From Verrucomicrobiales bacterium (GTDB taxonomy: Bacteria > Verrucomicrobiota > Verrucomicrobiia > Limisphaerales > J093), in contig JACKPW010000015.1 of assembly GCA_024233215.1 (NCBI GenBank), positions 1-64,000 on the forward strand: 64,000 nucleotides of DNA. Direction: 5' to 3'. The notes beneath the pieces are model-generated. The model searched no databases and had not been told where the DNA came from. It worked only from the letters and a program-made list of their open reading frames with translations. A program made the position numbers and the translations under genes. Below are positions 50,603-59,921 of the stretch, piece by piece (positions within the stretch are counted from its first letter, which is position 1; each line of letters begins with the position of its first letter).

Positions 50603-51367
50603 TTAGATTGAGTTCGTGACGATCTCGGTGAAGCTGCGGGCCTCGAGCGCGGCGCCGCCGACGAGGGCGCCGTCGACATCCGGTTGCTCCATCAGTTCGC
50701 GGGCGTTGTTTGCCTTGACGCTGCCGCCGTACTGGATGCGGACGCGGCGGGCAACGGTCTCGTCGAACAGCGTCGCCAGCACGCCGCGGATGAAGGCATG
50801 CGCGGACTGGGCCTGTTCGGTGGTGGCGGTCTTGCCGGTGCCGATCGCCCAGACGGGTTCATAGGCGAGGACGGTTTCCTCCATCTGCTGGTGGCTGAGG
50901 CCGGCCAGGCTGCCCTTGAGCTGGGTTGCCAGCACGGCCTCCATCTGGCCGGATTCGCGTTGTTCGAGGGTTTCCCCGATGCAGACGATGGGTTTGAGCG
51001 CGGCGGCGTGGGCGGCGTGGGCCTTGCGGGAGATGAGTTCGTCCGACTCGGCCTGATACTGACGCCGCTCGGAGTGGCCGAGGATGACGTAGCGCACGGA
51101 GAATTCCTTGAGCATCTGCGCGGAGATTTCCCCGGTGTAGGCGCCGTTGCCGTGCTCGCTCATGTTCTGCGCCCCGAGCCGGATGTTCGAGTCGAGAATG
51201 ACGCGGGACACGTCGCTGAGGGCGGTGAACGGCGGGCAGACCACGAGGTCCACCTCCTTGACGTTGGCGAGGTCACGCTTGAGCGTGGTGACCAGGTCGG
51301 AGGCTTCGGCAACGGATTTGTTCATCTTCCAGTTGCCGGCGATGATGAGTTTACGGTCTTTCGTCAT
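50603..51367 (-). CDS. tpiA: Triosephosphate isomerase
   Basis: This 254-aa TIM-barrel enzyme interconverts dihydroxyacetone phosphate and glyceraldehyde-3-phosphate in glycolysis. Motifs are 'IIAGNWKMNK' (substrate lysine), 'YVILGHSERRQY' (catalytic His), 'VLAYEPVWAIGTGKTAT' (catalytic Glu and the flexible loop) and 'IQYGGSVKANNARELM'. Full length with no anomalies. It sits between pgk (49 bp upstream) and secG (18 bp downstream) in one transcription unit. Confidence 0.96.
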   Translation of the reverse strand: MTKDRKLIIAGNWKMNKSVAEASDLVTTLKRDLANVKEVDLVVCPPFTALSDVSRVILDSNIRLGAQNMSEHGNGAYTGEISAQMLKEFSVRYVILGHSERRQYQAESDELISRKAHAAHAAALKPIVCIGETLEQRESGQMEAVLATQLKGSLAGLSHQQMEETVLAYEPVWAIGTGKTATTEQAQSAHAFIRGVLATLFDETVARRVRIQYGGSVKANNARELMEQPDVDGALVGGAALEARSFTEIVTNSI

Positions 51368-51416
51368 GGGGTTTTGAAAATGTTGTGCGGTGGGACGGCC
51401 CGATGATGGGGGGAGG

Positions 51417-52685
51417 CTACTTGTCGCTCAACACGGCAACGCCCGGAAGCACCTTGCCTTCGAGGAACTCGAGACTGGCGCCGCCGCCGGTGCTCATCCA
51501 GGTCACCTGGTCACCGAGGCCGGCCTTGTTGAGTGCGGTGACGCTGTCGCCGCCACCGATGATGCTGATGGCCCCGCCCTGCTGGGTGGCCGCGGCCACA
51601 GCGCGGCCCACGGTCAGCGTGCCCTCGGCGAACCGGGCGTCCTCGAACAGCCCCATCGGCCCGTTCCAGACCACGGTCTTTGCCTGGGAGATGACCTCGG
51701 CATAGGTGCCGGCGGTTTCCGGTCCGATGTCGAGACCGGCCTCCGTGTCGCCGATTTCCCCCGGCACCGCGTGCGGATTGTCGTAGCGGAAGATGGGCCG
51801 GCCTTTCTTGTCCTGTTCGCCGGTGTCCACCCGGGTGGCGGCGATGTCATCGGTGGGGATGAGCAACCGGACCCCGCGCTCCCGGGCCTTGGCCAGGGCG
51901 GCCTCCGCGTCTGCGACCTTGTCGGGTTCCACGAGGGAGACCCCCACGGGTTTCTTTTCCGCCAGGCGGAACGTGTAGGCCATGGCACCGCCGATCAAGA
52001 GGGCATCGGCCTTGTCGAGCAGGGTGTTGATCACCTGGATCTTGTCCGAGACCTTGGCACCGCCGAGGATCACGACGAAGGGCCGGGCCGGGCTTTCCAG
52101 TTCCTCGCCGAGGAACTTCAGTTCCTTTTCCATGAGGAAACCGGCGGCGCACTGGCCGCCCCGGGCCTTGACGATTTCCGGCACGCCGGCGGTGGAACCG
52201 TGGGCGCGATGGGCCGAGCCGAAGGCATCGTTGACGTAGGCCTCCGCATGTTTTGCCAGGGCTTCGGCGAATGCCCGGCTTTCCGCGGCGGGTTCCTTGG
52301 GGGTCTCGGCTGCGTGGTAGCGGACGTTTTCCAGCAGGAGGACATCGCCGGGTTGGAGTTTCGCCACGGCTTCATCGACCTCGGGACCGACACAATCATT
52401 GGCGAATGCCACGGGCTTGCCCAGCAATTCGGCCAGTTTCACCGCGACGGGGGCCAGGGACATGGTGGGAACGCGCTCGCCCTTGGGCCGGCCCAGGTGG
52501 GCGGCCAGAATGAGTTTCGCGCCCTGGGCCATGAGATGCTTCAGGGTGGGCAGGGTGGCGGTGATCCGGGTGGTGTCCGTAATCACCATCTGCCCGTCCT
52601 GCGCCTTCATGGGCACATTGTAGTCCACGCGGACAAACACGCGTTTGCCGCCGAAATCGACATCATTGAGTGTCAGCTTGGCCAT
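51417..52685 (-). CDS. pgk: Phosphoglycerate kinase
   Basis: This 422-aa glycolytic enzyme transfers phosphate from 1,3-bisphosphoglycerate to ADP. Landmarks are 'RVFVRVDYNVPM' (N-domain substrate loop), 'LAAHLGRPKG', 'LLLENVRYH', 'FVVILGGAKVSDKI', 'NGPMGLFEDARFAEGT' and the C-terminal 'SIIGGGDSVTALNKAG'. Length is normal. First gene of the pgk-tpiA-secG unit; gapA, often upstream, is not in this window. Confidence 0.96.
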   Translation of the reverse strand: MAKLTLNDVDFGGKRVFVRVDYNVPMKAQDGQMVITDTTRITATLPTLKHLMAQGAKLILAAHLGRPKGERVPTMSLAPVAVKLAELLGKPVAFANDCVGPEVDEAVAKLQPGDVLLLENVRYHAAETPKEPAAESRAFAEALAKHAEAYVNDAFGSAHRAHGSTAGVPEIVKARGGQCAAGFLMEKELKFLGEELESPARPFVVILGGAKVSDKIQVINTLLDKADALLIGGAMAYTFRLAEKKPVGVSLVEPDKVADAEAALAKARERGVRLLIPTDDIAATRVDTGEQDKKGRPIFRYDNPHAVPGEIGDTEAGLDIGPETAGTYAEVISQAKTVVWNGPMGLFEDARFAEGTLTVGRAVAAATQQGGAISIIGGGDSVTALNKAGLGDQVTWMSTGGGASLEFLEGKVLPGVAVLSDK

Positions 52686-52894
52686 ACTCCAAATGCAGGT
52701 TCCGACAAAACCAGACGCGCAGGATAATCAGGTCCGGGATCGAGTCAAAAGGAATTGAAGACCCACGCGCGGGGGCTTCGGCGTGAAAAAGCTGAAACAC
52801 GGGTCGTCATCGTCGTGTCCTGCCTTCCACAGGACCGCAAGGCGGCCGGGGGCTGTCCTGCGGCGATGCAACCGTCCGGATGAGATACCAAACC

Positions 52895-55888
52895 ATGAAA
52901 CACTTGAAGTTCTTGTTCCTCAGTCAGTTGGCCGCCGTGGCGGCGCTGTGTCTGGGCTGTGTCCGGGCGCAGGGCCTCGGCGGGAGTCAACTTGCCGATC
53001 ACGGCCTGAAGCCGGGGACCGCCCTGGAACTGCTGCCGTCCGGGGCCGTCCTGCACCTTGAAGTGCACGGCATCACGAGCGCGCTCGAAGGACTGGACGG
53101 TCTGGTGAAGGCCACCGTGCCGCCAAAGCTGGCGCCGCCGGATCTCCGGGATGTGCTGGCCACGGACCACCCGTTGCTGACGGCCCTCGGCTACCAGGCC
53201 TTCGGTGAACCGCTTTCGGATGACCTGGTCAGCCAGCGATTCGGGCTGGCCGCCAAAGGCACCCTCACCCTGAGCCTGTATCCCGGCGATCCCCGCCGCC
53301 TCTTTATCCTGAGCCTGCCGATGACCGATCGGGACACGCTGGCGGGATTGCTTTCCATGGTGTTGCAACCCACCGAAACCCAGGTGGAGGAGATCGCTTC
53401 CGGCAAAGCGGTCCGGGTCGTGCCGGCCAACCCCGAAATGCCCACGCTGTACCTCGTGGCGGGAGCCGACCGGTTGTTCGTCTGCGGCGACCGGGGACTG
53501 GCGATCATGCTGTTCCAGACCCCCGCGGCGAAACGGCTGGCCAAGGATGCCTTCCTGGGCCGTGTGCTTCCGACGGTGGCGGACCAGCACCTGGTGGCCT
53601 TGGTGGACCCCGGGTTGATCCGGACGGGGGCGATGTACATCGATCAGGTTCGTCCCATGCTGATGGGAATGCTGCACGAGCAGCGGGTTCAACTCCTCGC
53701 CGAGTTGGGACCGATGGAGCGGGAGGCCATGGAACGACAGTTCCGTGCGCAGTTCGGGGTCGAGGATCTCGATCAGATGGCGGACTACCTGGAGGCGGCT
53801 GCGCGGGTGACCGTTGGACGGCTGCTGGATTTCACCACCAGCAAACTCCTTTCCTTCGAGGGCCTCTGCCTCACGGCGAAACTGGATTCCCGGTTTCCGG
53901 AACTGGGCTTCCACCTGTTCTCGTCGGGTTTCCAGCCGGAGACCTCAACGGCCGCCATTCCCCTGGACGAAGTGCGCGAGGCGCTTGCCTGGCTGGGGGA
54001 TGAGGCCGATTGCTTCTCGGTGACGGGCCGGAAGCCCGAGGCGAAGTTGTGTCCGGTGATGCGCGAATGGATCGGCGCCATCCGCGAGGAGTTCGCGGCC
54101 CAGGGCCTGGATTCCCGGTTCATCGATCTGCTCAGTGAAACGCTGGACGGCGAACGCGCCGCGCCGGATCTCGGGTCCGAGGTTCCGTGGACCCTGACGG
54201 TCCAGGCGCCCACGGTGACCGAGCCCTCCCTGGCGGACAGTCCCAGCCTGAAGTACTACTTCAACCACCTGGTGCTTCCGGTCGAACAACCGGTCACCCT
54301 TGTGCCCGGCCACGATCCCGGTTTCCTCGAGGAACACCTGCGTGAGCGGGCGGAAGTCTACGCGCACAACCAGGCCCTGGGCGACCAGTTCGGACGGGAC
54401 TTCGCCGAGCAGGATCCCTGGCTGGACCAGTTGTGGCGGGTGGATGCCGTCAACTTGGACGACGGCGTTCGGCGCATCACTCTGGAGACCGGACTGCGTA
54501 CGCATGGGGGCATCTTTGGGTTCGACCAGCACGAGTTGGTGAGCCGCCGGGTGTACAATGCGCGCACCGTGGGGGATTACCTGGTCTATCATCGGGGCCT
54601 GGCGACGCCCGACTGGCTGGCCGGCCTCGATCCGTCGGCCGGTGGCAAGGTCGCCCCGGCCAACGCCCGGTTGCTGGACCGTCTTCCGGCGGGAGTGAAC
54701 GGGATCGAGGTTCATCGGATCGTGCGAAAACTGCCGCTGGCAGTGGATTGGATCGCCGCCCTCGAGGCGCGCATTCGCCGCGATCTCGACCAGTACCTGG
54801 TCGCGGCGCGGTCCGTGGTGGCGGAGTCGGACGATGAAGCGACGATGGTGAAGGCGCTGCGTCGTCTGCCGATGCCGGAGTTCCTGTATGGCCTCTGCCG
54901 GGGCGACGATGGCGAACTTTATGCCCTCCTGCCCGGCAACCTGGTCTATCCGCGTCCGGCGGTGATGCCACTTGTGCAGAAGCTCTTTGCCGGCTACGCG
55001 GCCCAGTCCGACGAAGTGGGCGGGACGATCTGCTACACCCGGGTGCGGCCGGACGAGTTCCAGGCCTCCTGTATCGTCAACACCGAGGGGATTTCGGCCC
55101 TGATCCGGGAGACCGGCAATGCCATTGCCGAGGAGGTGCTGGCGCCCGACCGGCACGAGGAAGTCTCCGGCCTGCTGTGGCGTCCGGGGGACCGGGATGA
55201 CCGCAATCTCGACCGGATGCTCGTGACCAACCCGACGTGGGACTTCCTGCCGCGTCCGCCGAAGAAGACTGACGCAGAGCCGCACTCGGAGATCCCCGAG
55301 CGTTCGGCCGAGGCGGGCTCGGCCCAGATCGATCTGGGCGCGTTCTACAATGCCGCGCTGACCGACAGCTGGCATCAGGGCAACATGGAGGACAATACGT
55401 TGCGCGATCTGCCCGAGGGACTTCAGACGTTCAACGACGTTCAGTTTGACGTGCGGGGCATTGTGCAACTCGCCGGCCGGTCCCAGGTGGCGGAATCGCG
55501 GGTGCGGTTTCCGGAGCGCGTGGAAGGGATCCCCGTGGGGCGAACGGCCACCGCGCTGTGCTTCCTGCATGGCACCGGGTGGAAGGCGCCGCTCGATACC
55601 AACATCGGTCGTTATCAGGTGCACTACGCCAACGGGGCACAACGCAACGTGCACATCGTCTACGGCCGGGATGTGCGGGACTGGTGGACGGACACCGCCG
55701 AGATCGTGGGGGACGAGCTTCAGGTCGCGTGGACGGGGGAGAACCACTCCTCGCCCGGCGGCCCGGAACTCCGCCTTTACCAAACCCGTTGGGAAAACCC
55801 GATGCCCGATCAGGAGATTACGAGCATCGACTTCATCTCAGCGATGAGTGATTCGGCGCCTTTCCTCATCGCAATCACCGCCGAGTAG
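52895..55888 (+). CDS. Large putative lipoprotein of unknown function
   Basis: This 997-aa protein starts with a signal peptide that ends in a lipobox-like 'LCLGC' (Cys ~21), so it may be lipid-anchored. Residues ~30-700 form a long alpha/beta region with no recognised family, rich in Leu and charged residues. The last ~160 residues contain 'LPEGLQTFNDVQFDVRGIVQLAG' (seen by its ends), 'GRTATALCFLHGTGW' and 'YQVHYANGAQRNVHIVYGRDVRDWW'. This resembles a beta-sandwich often found at the ends of exported Planctomycete and Verrucomicrobial proteins. Function unknown. The start ATG 52895 follows an in-frame ATG at 52880 that would precede the signal peptide. A strong terminator lies 45 bp after the stop. 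Confidence 0.65.
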   Translation: MKHLKFLFLSQLAAVAALCLGCVRAQGLGGSQLADHGLKPGTALELLPSGAVLHLEVHGITSALEGLDGLVKATVPPKLAPPDLRDVLATDHPLLTALGYQAFGEPLSDDLVSQRFGLAAKGTLTLSLYPGDPRRLFILSLPMTDRDTLAGLLSMVLQPTETQVEEIASGKAVRVVPANPEMPTLYLVAGADRLFVCGDRGLAIMLFQTPAAKRLAKDAFLGRVLPTVADQHLVALVDPGLIRTGAMYIDQVRPMLMGMLHEQRVQLLAELGPMEREAMERQFRAQFGVEDLDQMADYLEAAARVTVGRLLDFTTSKLLSFEGLCLTAKLDSRFPELGFHLFSSGFQPETSTAAIPLDEVREALAWLGDEADCFSVTGRKPEAKLCPVMREWIGAIREEFAAQGLDSRFIDLLSETLDGERAAPDLGSEVPWTLTVQAPTVTEPSLADSPSLKYYFNHLVLPVEQPVTLVPGHDPGFLEEHLRERAEVYAHNQALGDQFGRDFAEQDPWLDQLWRVDAVNLDDGVRRITLETGLRTHGGIFGFDQHELVSRRVYNARTVGDYLVYHRGLATPDWLAGLDPSAGGKVAPANARLLDRLPAGVNGIEVHRIVRKLPLAVDWIAALEARIRRDLDQYLVAARSVVAESDDEATMVKALRRLPMPEFLYGLCRGDDGELYALLPGNLVYPRPAVMPLVQKLFAGYAAQSDEVGGTICYTRVRPDEFQASCIVNTEGISALIRETGNAIAEEVLAPDRHEEVSGLLWRPGDRDDRNLDRMLVTNPTWDFLPRPPKKTDAEPHSEIPERSAEAGSAQIDLGAFYNAALTDSWHQGNMEDNTLRDLPEGLQTFNDVQFDVRGIVQLAGRSQVAESRVRFPERVEGIPVGRTATALCFLHGTGWKAPLDTNIGRYQVHYANGAQRNVHIVYGRDVRDWWTDTAEIVGDELQVAWTGENHSSPGGPELRLYQTRWENPMPDQEITSIDFISAMSDSAPFLIAITAE

Positions 55889-55932
55889 CCGCGACTTTCG
55901 GTTGAGGGTTACGCAGACAAATCAGTACAGAC

Positions 55933-55968
55933 AAAGGCGGGACCGGCCAGATGGGCGGTCCCGCCTTT
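55933..55968 (+). terminator. Rho-independent terminator after the 997-aa lipoprotein gene
   Basis: AAAGGCGGGACCG (55933-55945) pairs perfectly with CGGTCCCGCCTTT (55956-55968), a 13-bp stem with a 10-nt loop, followed by two more T. This is the clearest terminator in the window. Confidence 0.88.
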
Positions 55969-56059
55969 TTCCGTAGCGGCAGATGGGTAACCGCCGTGGC
56001 CTGTCCTGGAGCCTGGCTTGGTTCGGCGCAAGGCAGTTCTCCGTTCCTGGGGACCGCCC

Positions 56060-56167
56060 TTCGCGAACGCGCAGGCAATGGGCCCATGAACCCTCCTCGG
56101 AGGGACGAGCTCCGCGAGTCCCTGGAATCAAGTCAGGGCCTCATGGAACTCGGCCCTCCGTTGGCGG
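56060..56167. repeat. 108-bp interspersed repeat, copy 2
   Basis: Begins TTCGCGAACGCGCAGGCAAT and ends GTTGGCGG. Same length and same strand as copy 1 (48414-48521). It lies just downstream of the peroxiredoxin stop, which is on the other strand. Confidence 0.85.
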
Positions 56168-56186
56168 TTGACGGCTCATGGGGGGG

Positions 56187-56666
56187 TCAGCCCAGCTTCT
56201 CCAGGGTGGCCTGGATGGCGGCGAAGTTCGGGAGATCCTTCGGGGTGGGCGTTTGCTCGGCGTATTGGACCACGCCGTCCTTGTCGATGACGAACGCGGC
56301 TCGGGCGGCGACGGAGCCCAGGCCAATGAGGTCGTCAAGCAGCACTCCGTAGGCCTTGGCGGTGGTCTTGTTCAAGTCGCTTGCGAGCGTGATTCCGATC
56401 TTCTCCTTCGCGGCCCAGGCTTCCTGGGCAAACGGGCTGTCCACACTGATGCCGATGACTTCGGCGTTCAGGCCCTGGTAAGTGTTCAGTCCGGACGTGA
56501 TGTCGCAGAGTTCCTGGGTGCACACACTGGTGAACGCCAGCGGTACGAACAGGATCACGGTGTTCTTCTTACCCAGGTTGTCGCTGAGTTTCACGTCCTT
56601 GAGCCCGGAGGCGTCCTTGGATTTGAGGCAGAAGTCCGGGGCTTTGGTTCCAACAGCAATGGCCAT
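56187..56666 (-). CDS. Peroxiredoxin (AhpC/TSA family, BCP/AhpE-like)
   Basis: This 159-aa thiol peroxidase reduces hydrogen peroxide and organic peroxides. The peroxidatic Cys49 lies in 'VPLAFTSVCTQELC', which matches PxxxTxxC apart from a close variant; Cys54 is a candidate resolving cysteine. Other landmarks are the N-terminal 'GTKAPDFCLKSKDASG' and 'GVVQYAEQTP'. Length fits one-domain BCP/AhpE-like enzymes. It is likely regenerated by thioredoxin; trxA is elsewhere in the window. Single gene, between the 108-bp repeat and the pabB promoter region. Confidence 0.9.
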   Translation of the reverse strand: MAIAVGTKAPDFCLKSKDASGLKDVKLSDNLGKKNTVILFVPLAFTSVCTQELCDITSGLNTYQGLNAEVIGISVDSPFAQEAWAAKEKIGITLASDLNKTTAKAYGVLLDDLIGLGSVAARAAFVIDKDGVVQYAEQTPTPKDLPNFAAIQATLEKLG

Positions 56667-56842
56667 GTCTAATTCGGTTTGTCGTTAGCTTGTTTCAACG
56701 CCCGGTCTTCCGAAGCCGGGCGGCAGTATCAATAACCGATGAACCGCCCGTGTCAAATGACCCGCCTCCGACCCCGGGGCGCCGATCGCCCTCCGGCGCC
56801 CGTCCGGCTGGCTTTGCCGCAGGGATTTGGTAGGTTCGTGCC

Positions 56843-58336
56843 GTGATTATCGAGCCGGTCGAAAATCCGGGTGCGCTGAGCGCAGTCGCGGCCCGCCTGG
56901 ATGGCGGGCCGGGCCGGGTGTTGCTCGAAAGTGCGCCTTCCGGCGCCGGGCACGGGCGATGGTCGTTTCTGGCAGCCCGTCCCTTCGTCTGGCTGCGGGC
57001 ATGGGGGGCCTCGTGCGAGTTGCGCCAGGGCAGCCGGGTGCAGTGGCTTTACGGGGATCCGTGGATGCTTCTGGAACGGTTGCTGGCGCGGTACGACCTC
57101 GGCACGTTGGCGGGACCGGACGGTATGCCGTTGGGGGGGTGCTTCGGTTACTGGGGCTACGATCTGAAGCACTTTGTCGAACCGCGTTTGCCCCGGCGGG
57201 CGGCGGCGGACCTCGGATTGCCCGATCTGTGCGTGGGGTTCTACGACTCGCTGGTTGCGTTCGATCATCTTGAGTCCCGGAGTTGGATCGTGTCGACCGG
57301 CCTGCTGCCGGACGGGACCCAGGATTCGGGGCAGGCGCGGCGGCGGGCGGATTGGTGGCGGACACGGGTGGCGGGCGCCGGGGCGAAGCCATCCGCCGAC
57401 GATTCTGACGCGCTGCCCGCGTGGCACGAACCGGTTTCGAATCTCGGTCGTGCGGCATACGTCGACCTCGTGACGCGGGCGCTCGACTACATTGCCGCCG
57501 GGGATATCTACCAGGTGAATCTCGCCCAGCGGCTCACGTGGCCGGGGGGCGTTGATCCGTGGCGCTTGCACGCCCGGTTGGCGAAGTTCTCGCCCGCGCC
57601 GTTTGCCGGCGTGATCGATGCCGGGGAGTTCGCGTTGGTCTCGGCGTCGCCCGAGCAGTTTCTCCGGTTGTCCGGAAACCGCATTCGCACGCGTCCGATC
57701 AAGGGCACGCGGCCCCGGTCGGCGGATCCCGTGGTGGATGAGGCACTGGCCGTTGAGCTTCGGGCCAGTCCGAAGGAGCGGTCGGAATTGGTGATGATCA
57801 CCGACTTGCTCCGCAACGATCTGGGTCGGGTCTGCGAGTTTGGAAGTGTCCGCGTGCCCGATCTCATGCGCCATGAGCGCTTTCCGCAGGTGCATCACCT
57901 GGTGTCCACCGTGGAGGGGCGGCTGCGGGATGACGTGACCCACCTGAGCGCGCTCGCGAGCTGTTTTCCGGGGGGGAGCATCACAGGGGCGCCGAAGGTG
58001 CGGGCGATGGAGATCATCGAGGAACTGGAACCGGTGACGCGCGGGCCGTACACGGGCTGCCTGGGCTACCTCGGATTCAACCGGGAAAGCCAGCTCGCCA
58101 TCGCGATCCGCACGGCGGTTTGTCTGCGGGACCGGACCTGTCTGCACGTGGGGGCGGGCATCGTGGCCGAGTCCGACCCGGAAGCCGAGTACGACGAGAC
58201 CCTGGCGAAGGCGGCCGGGTTCAAGCTGGCCCTTGATCCCCGGGCGGGGGGCGACACACCGGCAGCCACCACGGTGGCGCCTTCAGTGGCCGGGGCGCTG
58301 ACGAATCGAGGGGGCGTATGCCTCGACCTGCCATGA
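56843..58336 (+). CDS. pabB: Aminodeoxychorismate synthase component I
   Basis: This 497-aa chorismate-binding enzyme makes 4-amino-4-deoxychorismate for folate synthesis. The motif 'RTRPIKGTRPRS' has the lysine typical of PabB (TrpE normally has Ala there). Further landmarks are 'AGDIYQVNLAQRL', 'ELVMITDLLRNDLGRVC', 'HHLVSTVEGRL' and 'FPGGSITGAPKVRAMEIIEELEP' (by its ends). Start GTG 56843. It overlaps pabC by 19 bp, which supports the folate assignment. No glutaminase (pabA) gene is adjacent. Confidence 0.93.
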   Translation: MIIEPVENPGALSAVAARLDGGPGRVLLESAPSGAGHGRWSFLAARPFVWLRAWGASCELRQGSRVQWLYGDPWMLLERLLARYDLGTLAGPDGMPLGGCFGYWGYDLKHFVEPRLPRRAAADLGLPDLCVGFYDSLVAFDHLESRSWIVSTGLLPDGTQDSGQARRRADWWRTRVAGAGAKPSADDSDALPAWHEPVSNLGRAAYVDLVTRALDYIAAGDIYQVNLAQRLTWPGGVDPWRLHARLAKFSPAPFAGVIDAGEFALVSASPEQFLRLSGNRIRTRPIKGTRPRSADPVVDEALAVELRASPKERSELVMITDLLRNDLGRVCEFGSVRVPDLMRHERFPQVHHLVSTVEGRLRDDVTHLSALASCFPGGSITGAPKVRAMEIIEELEPVTRGPYTGCLGYLGFNRESQLAIAIRTAVCLRDRTCLHVGAGIVAESDPEAEYDETLAKAAGFKLALDPRAGGDTPAATTVAPSVAGALTNRGGVCLDLP

Positions 58337-59202
58337 ACTCTTCCACAGAGGCTCCGGTGAAGTTTGTGTGGCTGTCAGGCGACCTGGTTCCTGAATCCAA
58401 CGCGCGGGTGAGCGCCTTGGACCGTGGCTTTCTTTACGGTGACGGACTCTTTGAAACGATGCGGGTCTGGCGCGGGAGAATCCCCTTCTGGGACCGGCAT
58501 GCCGCCCGGTTGACGGAGGGTTTGCGGCTGCTGCGTTTCAAGGACCGGCCCGATGCGACGGGGTTGCAGCGGAGGGCGGATGAATTGTTGCGACGCAACG
58601 CGGTGGAGGAGGGGGTCTTCCGCCTGCAGGTGACCCGCGGCGTCGGAGCGCGCGGTTATTCCCCGCGGGATGCCGGAGGATCGACGGTCCTGATGTCCAC
58701 GCATCCACTGCCCCGCCCGGTGGCTGGCGGACTCTCCTGCTGGCGCGTGGTTACGGCCGGGGTCCGGGTATGGTCGGGGTCGCCGTTGAACCGGGTCAAG
58801 TCCACGAGCAAGGTGCTGCAGGTGTTGGCGCGGGCGGAGGCCGATGATCAGGGGGCGGATGAGGCCCTGTTGTTGAACGAGCGGGGCGATTTGGTGGAGG
58901 CGTCCGGGGCCAACCTGTTCTGGGTGCACGGGGGGAAATTGCTGACCCCATCGCTGGAGGCCGGTGCACTGCCCGGCGTTACCCGGGCGGAGATTCTGCG
59001 ACTGGCACGCGGGCTCGGCCTGGCCGTGGCGGAAATCTCTGCCGGCCCGGAAGCGCTTCACCAGGCCGAGGGGGTCTTTCTGACCAACAGCGTGTGGGGA
59101 GTTGTTGCGGTCGGGGAACTGGACGGTCATCGCCTGCCGTCATGCGGGTGGGTGGCGAGGCTCTGGAGCGCCTGGCTCGAGTCCCTCGCAACCGGGGGCT
59201 GA
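58318..59202 (+). CDS. pabC: Aminodeoxychorismate lyase (class IV aminotransferase fold)
   Basis: This 294-aa PLP enzyme converts aminodeoxychorismate to 4-aminobenzoate and pyruvate. Class IV features are 'ALDRGFLYGDGLFETMRVWRG', the PLP lysine in 'LNRVKSTSKVLQVLAR', 'DEALLLNERGDLVEASGANLF' (by its ends) and 'GVTRAEILRLA'. Branched-chain or D-amino-acid aminotransferases share the fold, but the overlap with pabB argues for PabC. The ATG 58318 has GAGGGG just upstream; ATG 58333 is an alternative. The 3' end overlaps the convergent channel gene by 76 bp. Confidence 0.88.
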   Translation: MPRPAMNSSTEAPVKFVWLSGDLVPESNARVSALDRGFLYGDGLFETMRVWRGRIPFWDRHAARLTEGLRLLRFKDRPDATGLQRRADELLRRNAVEEGVFRLQVTRGVGARGYSPRDAGGSTVLMSTHPLPRPVAGGLSCWRVVTAGVRVWSGSPLNRVKSTSKVLQVLARAEADDQGADEALLLNERGDLVEASGANLFWVHGGKLLTPSLEAGALPGVTRAEILRLARGLGLAVAEISAGPEALHQAEGVFLTNSVWGVVAVGELDGHRLPSCGWVARLWSAWLESLATGG

Positions 59203-59921
59203 ACGGGGGGGGAATCTGCGGGTCGGTCCTCCTTCGCCCCCTCCTGGGCCACCTGAATCCCGACGAGCCGTGCCACCAGCACGAGCGCGAAGAACTGTCC
59301 CAGGATGGCCTCCGCCTGACAAAGCGCCGCCGCCTGCGGGGATTGCGGGGTGATGTCGCCGTAGCCGAGGGTCGAGAGGGTAACGAAGCTGAAATACATG
59401 AGACGATCCAGCACCCGTTCCGGCGAACCGGCTTCGGCCAGGAGCGTGCCGCCGAAGGAACCCGGTCTCAGCGATTCCAGGATCCCAAAGATCGATCCCC
59501 ACATCATGCCCAGCATGAGGTAGAGGCACAGCGCCGCGGCGATCACGTTGCCATCGACGCGCCGGGCCGCGAACAGGTGGCCTGCAAACGAATAGACGAG
59601 GATTCCCAGGTAGACCGCGAGCAACCCGGAACTGACCGCGGCGGGCCAGTTCAGCACCTTGAGCGCGTTCAACCAGAACAGGACGAGGGTCACCGCGAGC
59701 CAGGCCAGCGAGGGCGCGAACAGCCGGCTCTGCCAGTTGGTGGCGTAGACGGCGGAGAACAGCACGGCGGTCAGGAGGACCGTCATCACCATGTGAGCCT
59801 GGGGGGCCGAGCCCAGGAACGGCCCGAGCAGCAGGTAACCGAACAACCAGACCAACAGGTTCTTGAAACCGTGGCTGGCCCACTTGATCCGGTGCTTTTC
59901 GAGACGGCTGGCAGTGCTCAT
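59127..59921 (-). CDS. Potassium-channel-like membrane protein
   Basis: This 264-aa protein has five to six hydrophobic segments. The pore signature is 'FVTLSTLGYGDITPQSP', the K+ selectivity filter (T-x-G-Y-G-D) followed by a last membrane helix ('AEAILGQFFALVLVARLVGIQ'). The layout fits a two-pore-helix or voltage-sensor-less ion channel (Ion_trans_2). The C-terminal ~45 residues are polar and overlap pabC in antisense. The ATG (59921) overlaps the stop of the large VCBS/ASPIC gene by 4 bp, so it is translated from the same message. Confidence 0.82.
   Translation of the reverse strand: MSTASRLEKHRIKWASHGFKNLLVWLFGYLLLGPFLGSAPQAHMVMTVLLTAVLFSAVYATNWQSRLFAPSLAWLAVTLVLFWLNALKVLNWPAAVSSGLLAVYLGILVYSFAGHLFAARRVDGNVIAAALCLYLMLGMMWGSIFGILESLRPGSFGGTLLAEAGSPERVLDRLMYFSFVTLSTLGYGDITPQSPQAAALCQAEAILGQFFALVLVARLVGIQVAQEGAKEDRPADSPPVQPPVARDSSQALQSLATHPHDGRR

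Noticed and set aside
56699..56722. Small hairpin CGCCCGG/CCGGGCG between peroxiredoxin and pabB.
   Set aside because: It lies upstream of both divergent genes and lacks a T-run in either direction, so a terminator role is not supported.
56843..58336. Anthranilate synthase component I (trpE).
   Set aside because: The 'PIKGT' lysine and the overlap with a class IV aminotransferase gene favour pabB.
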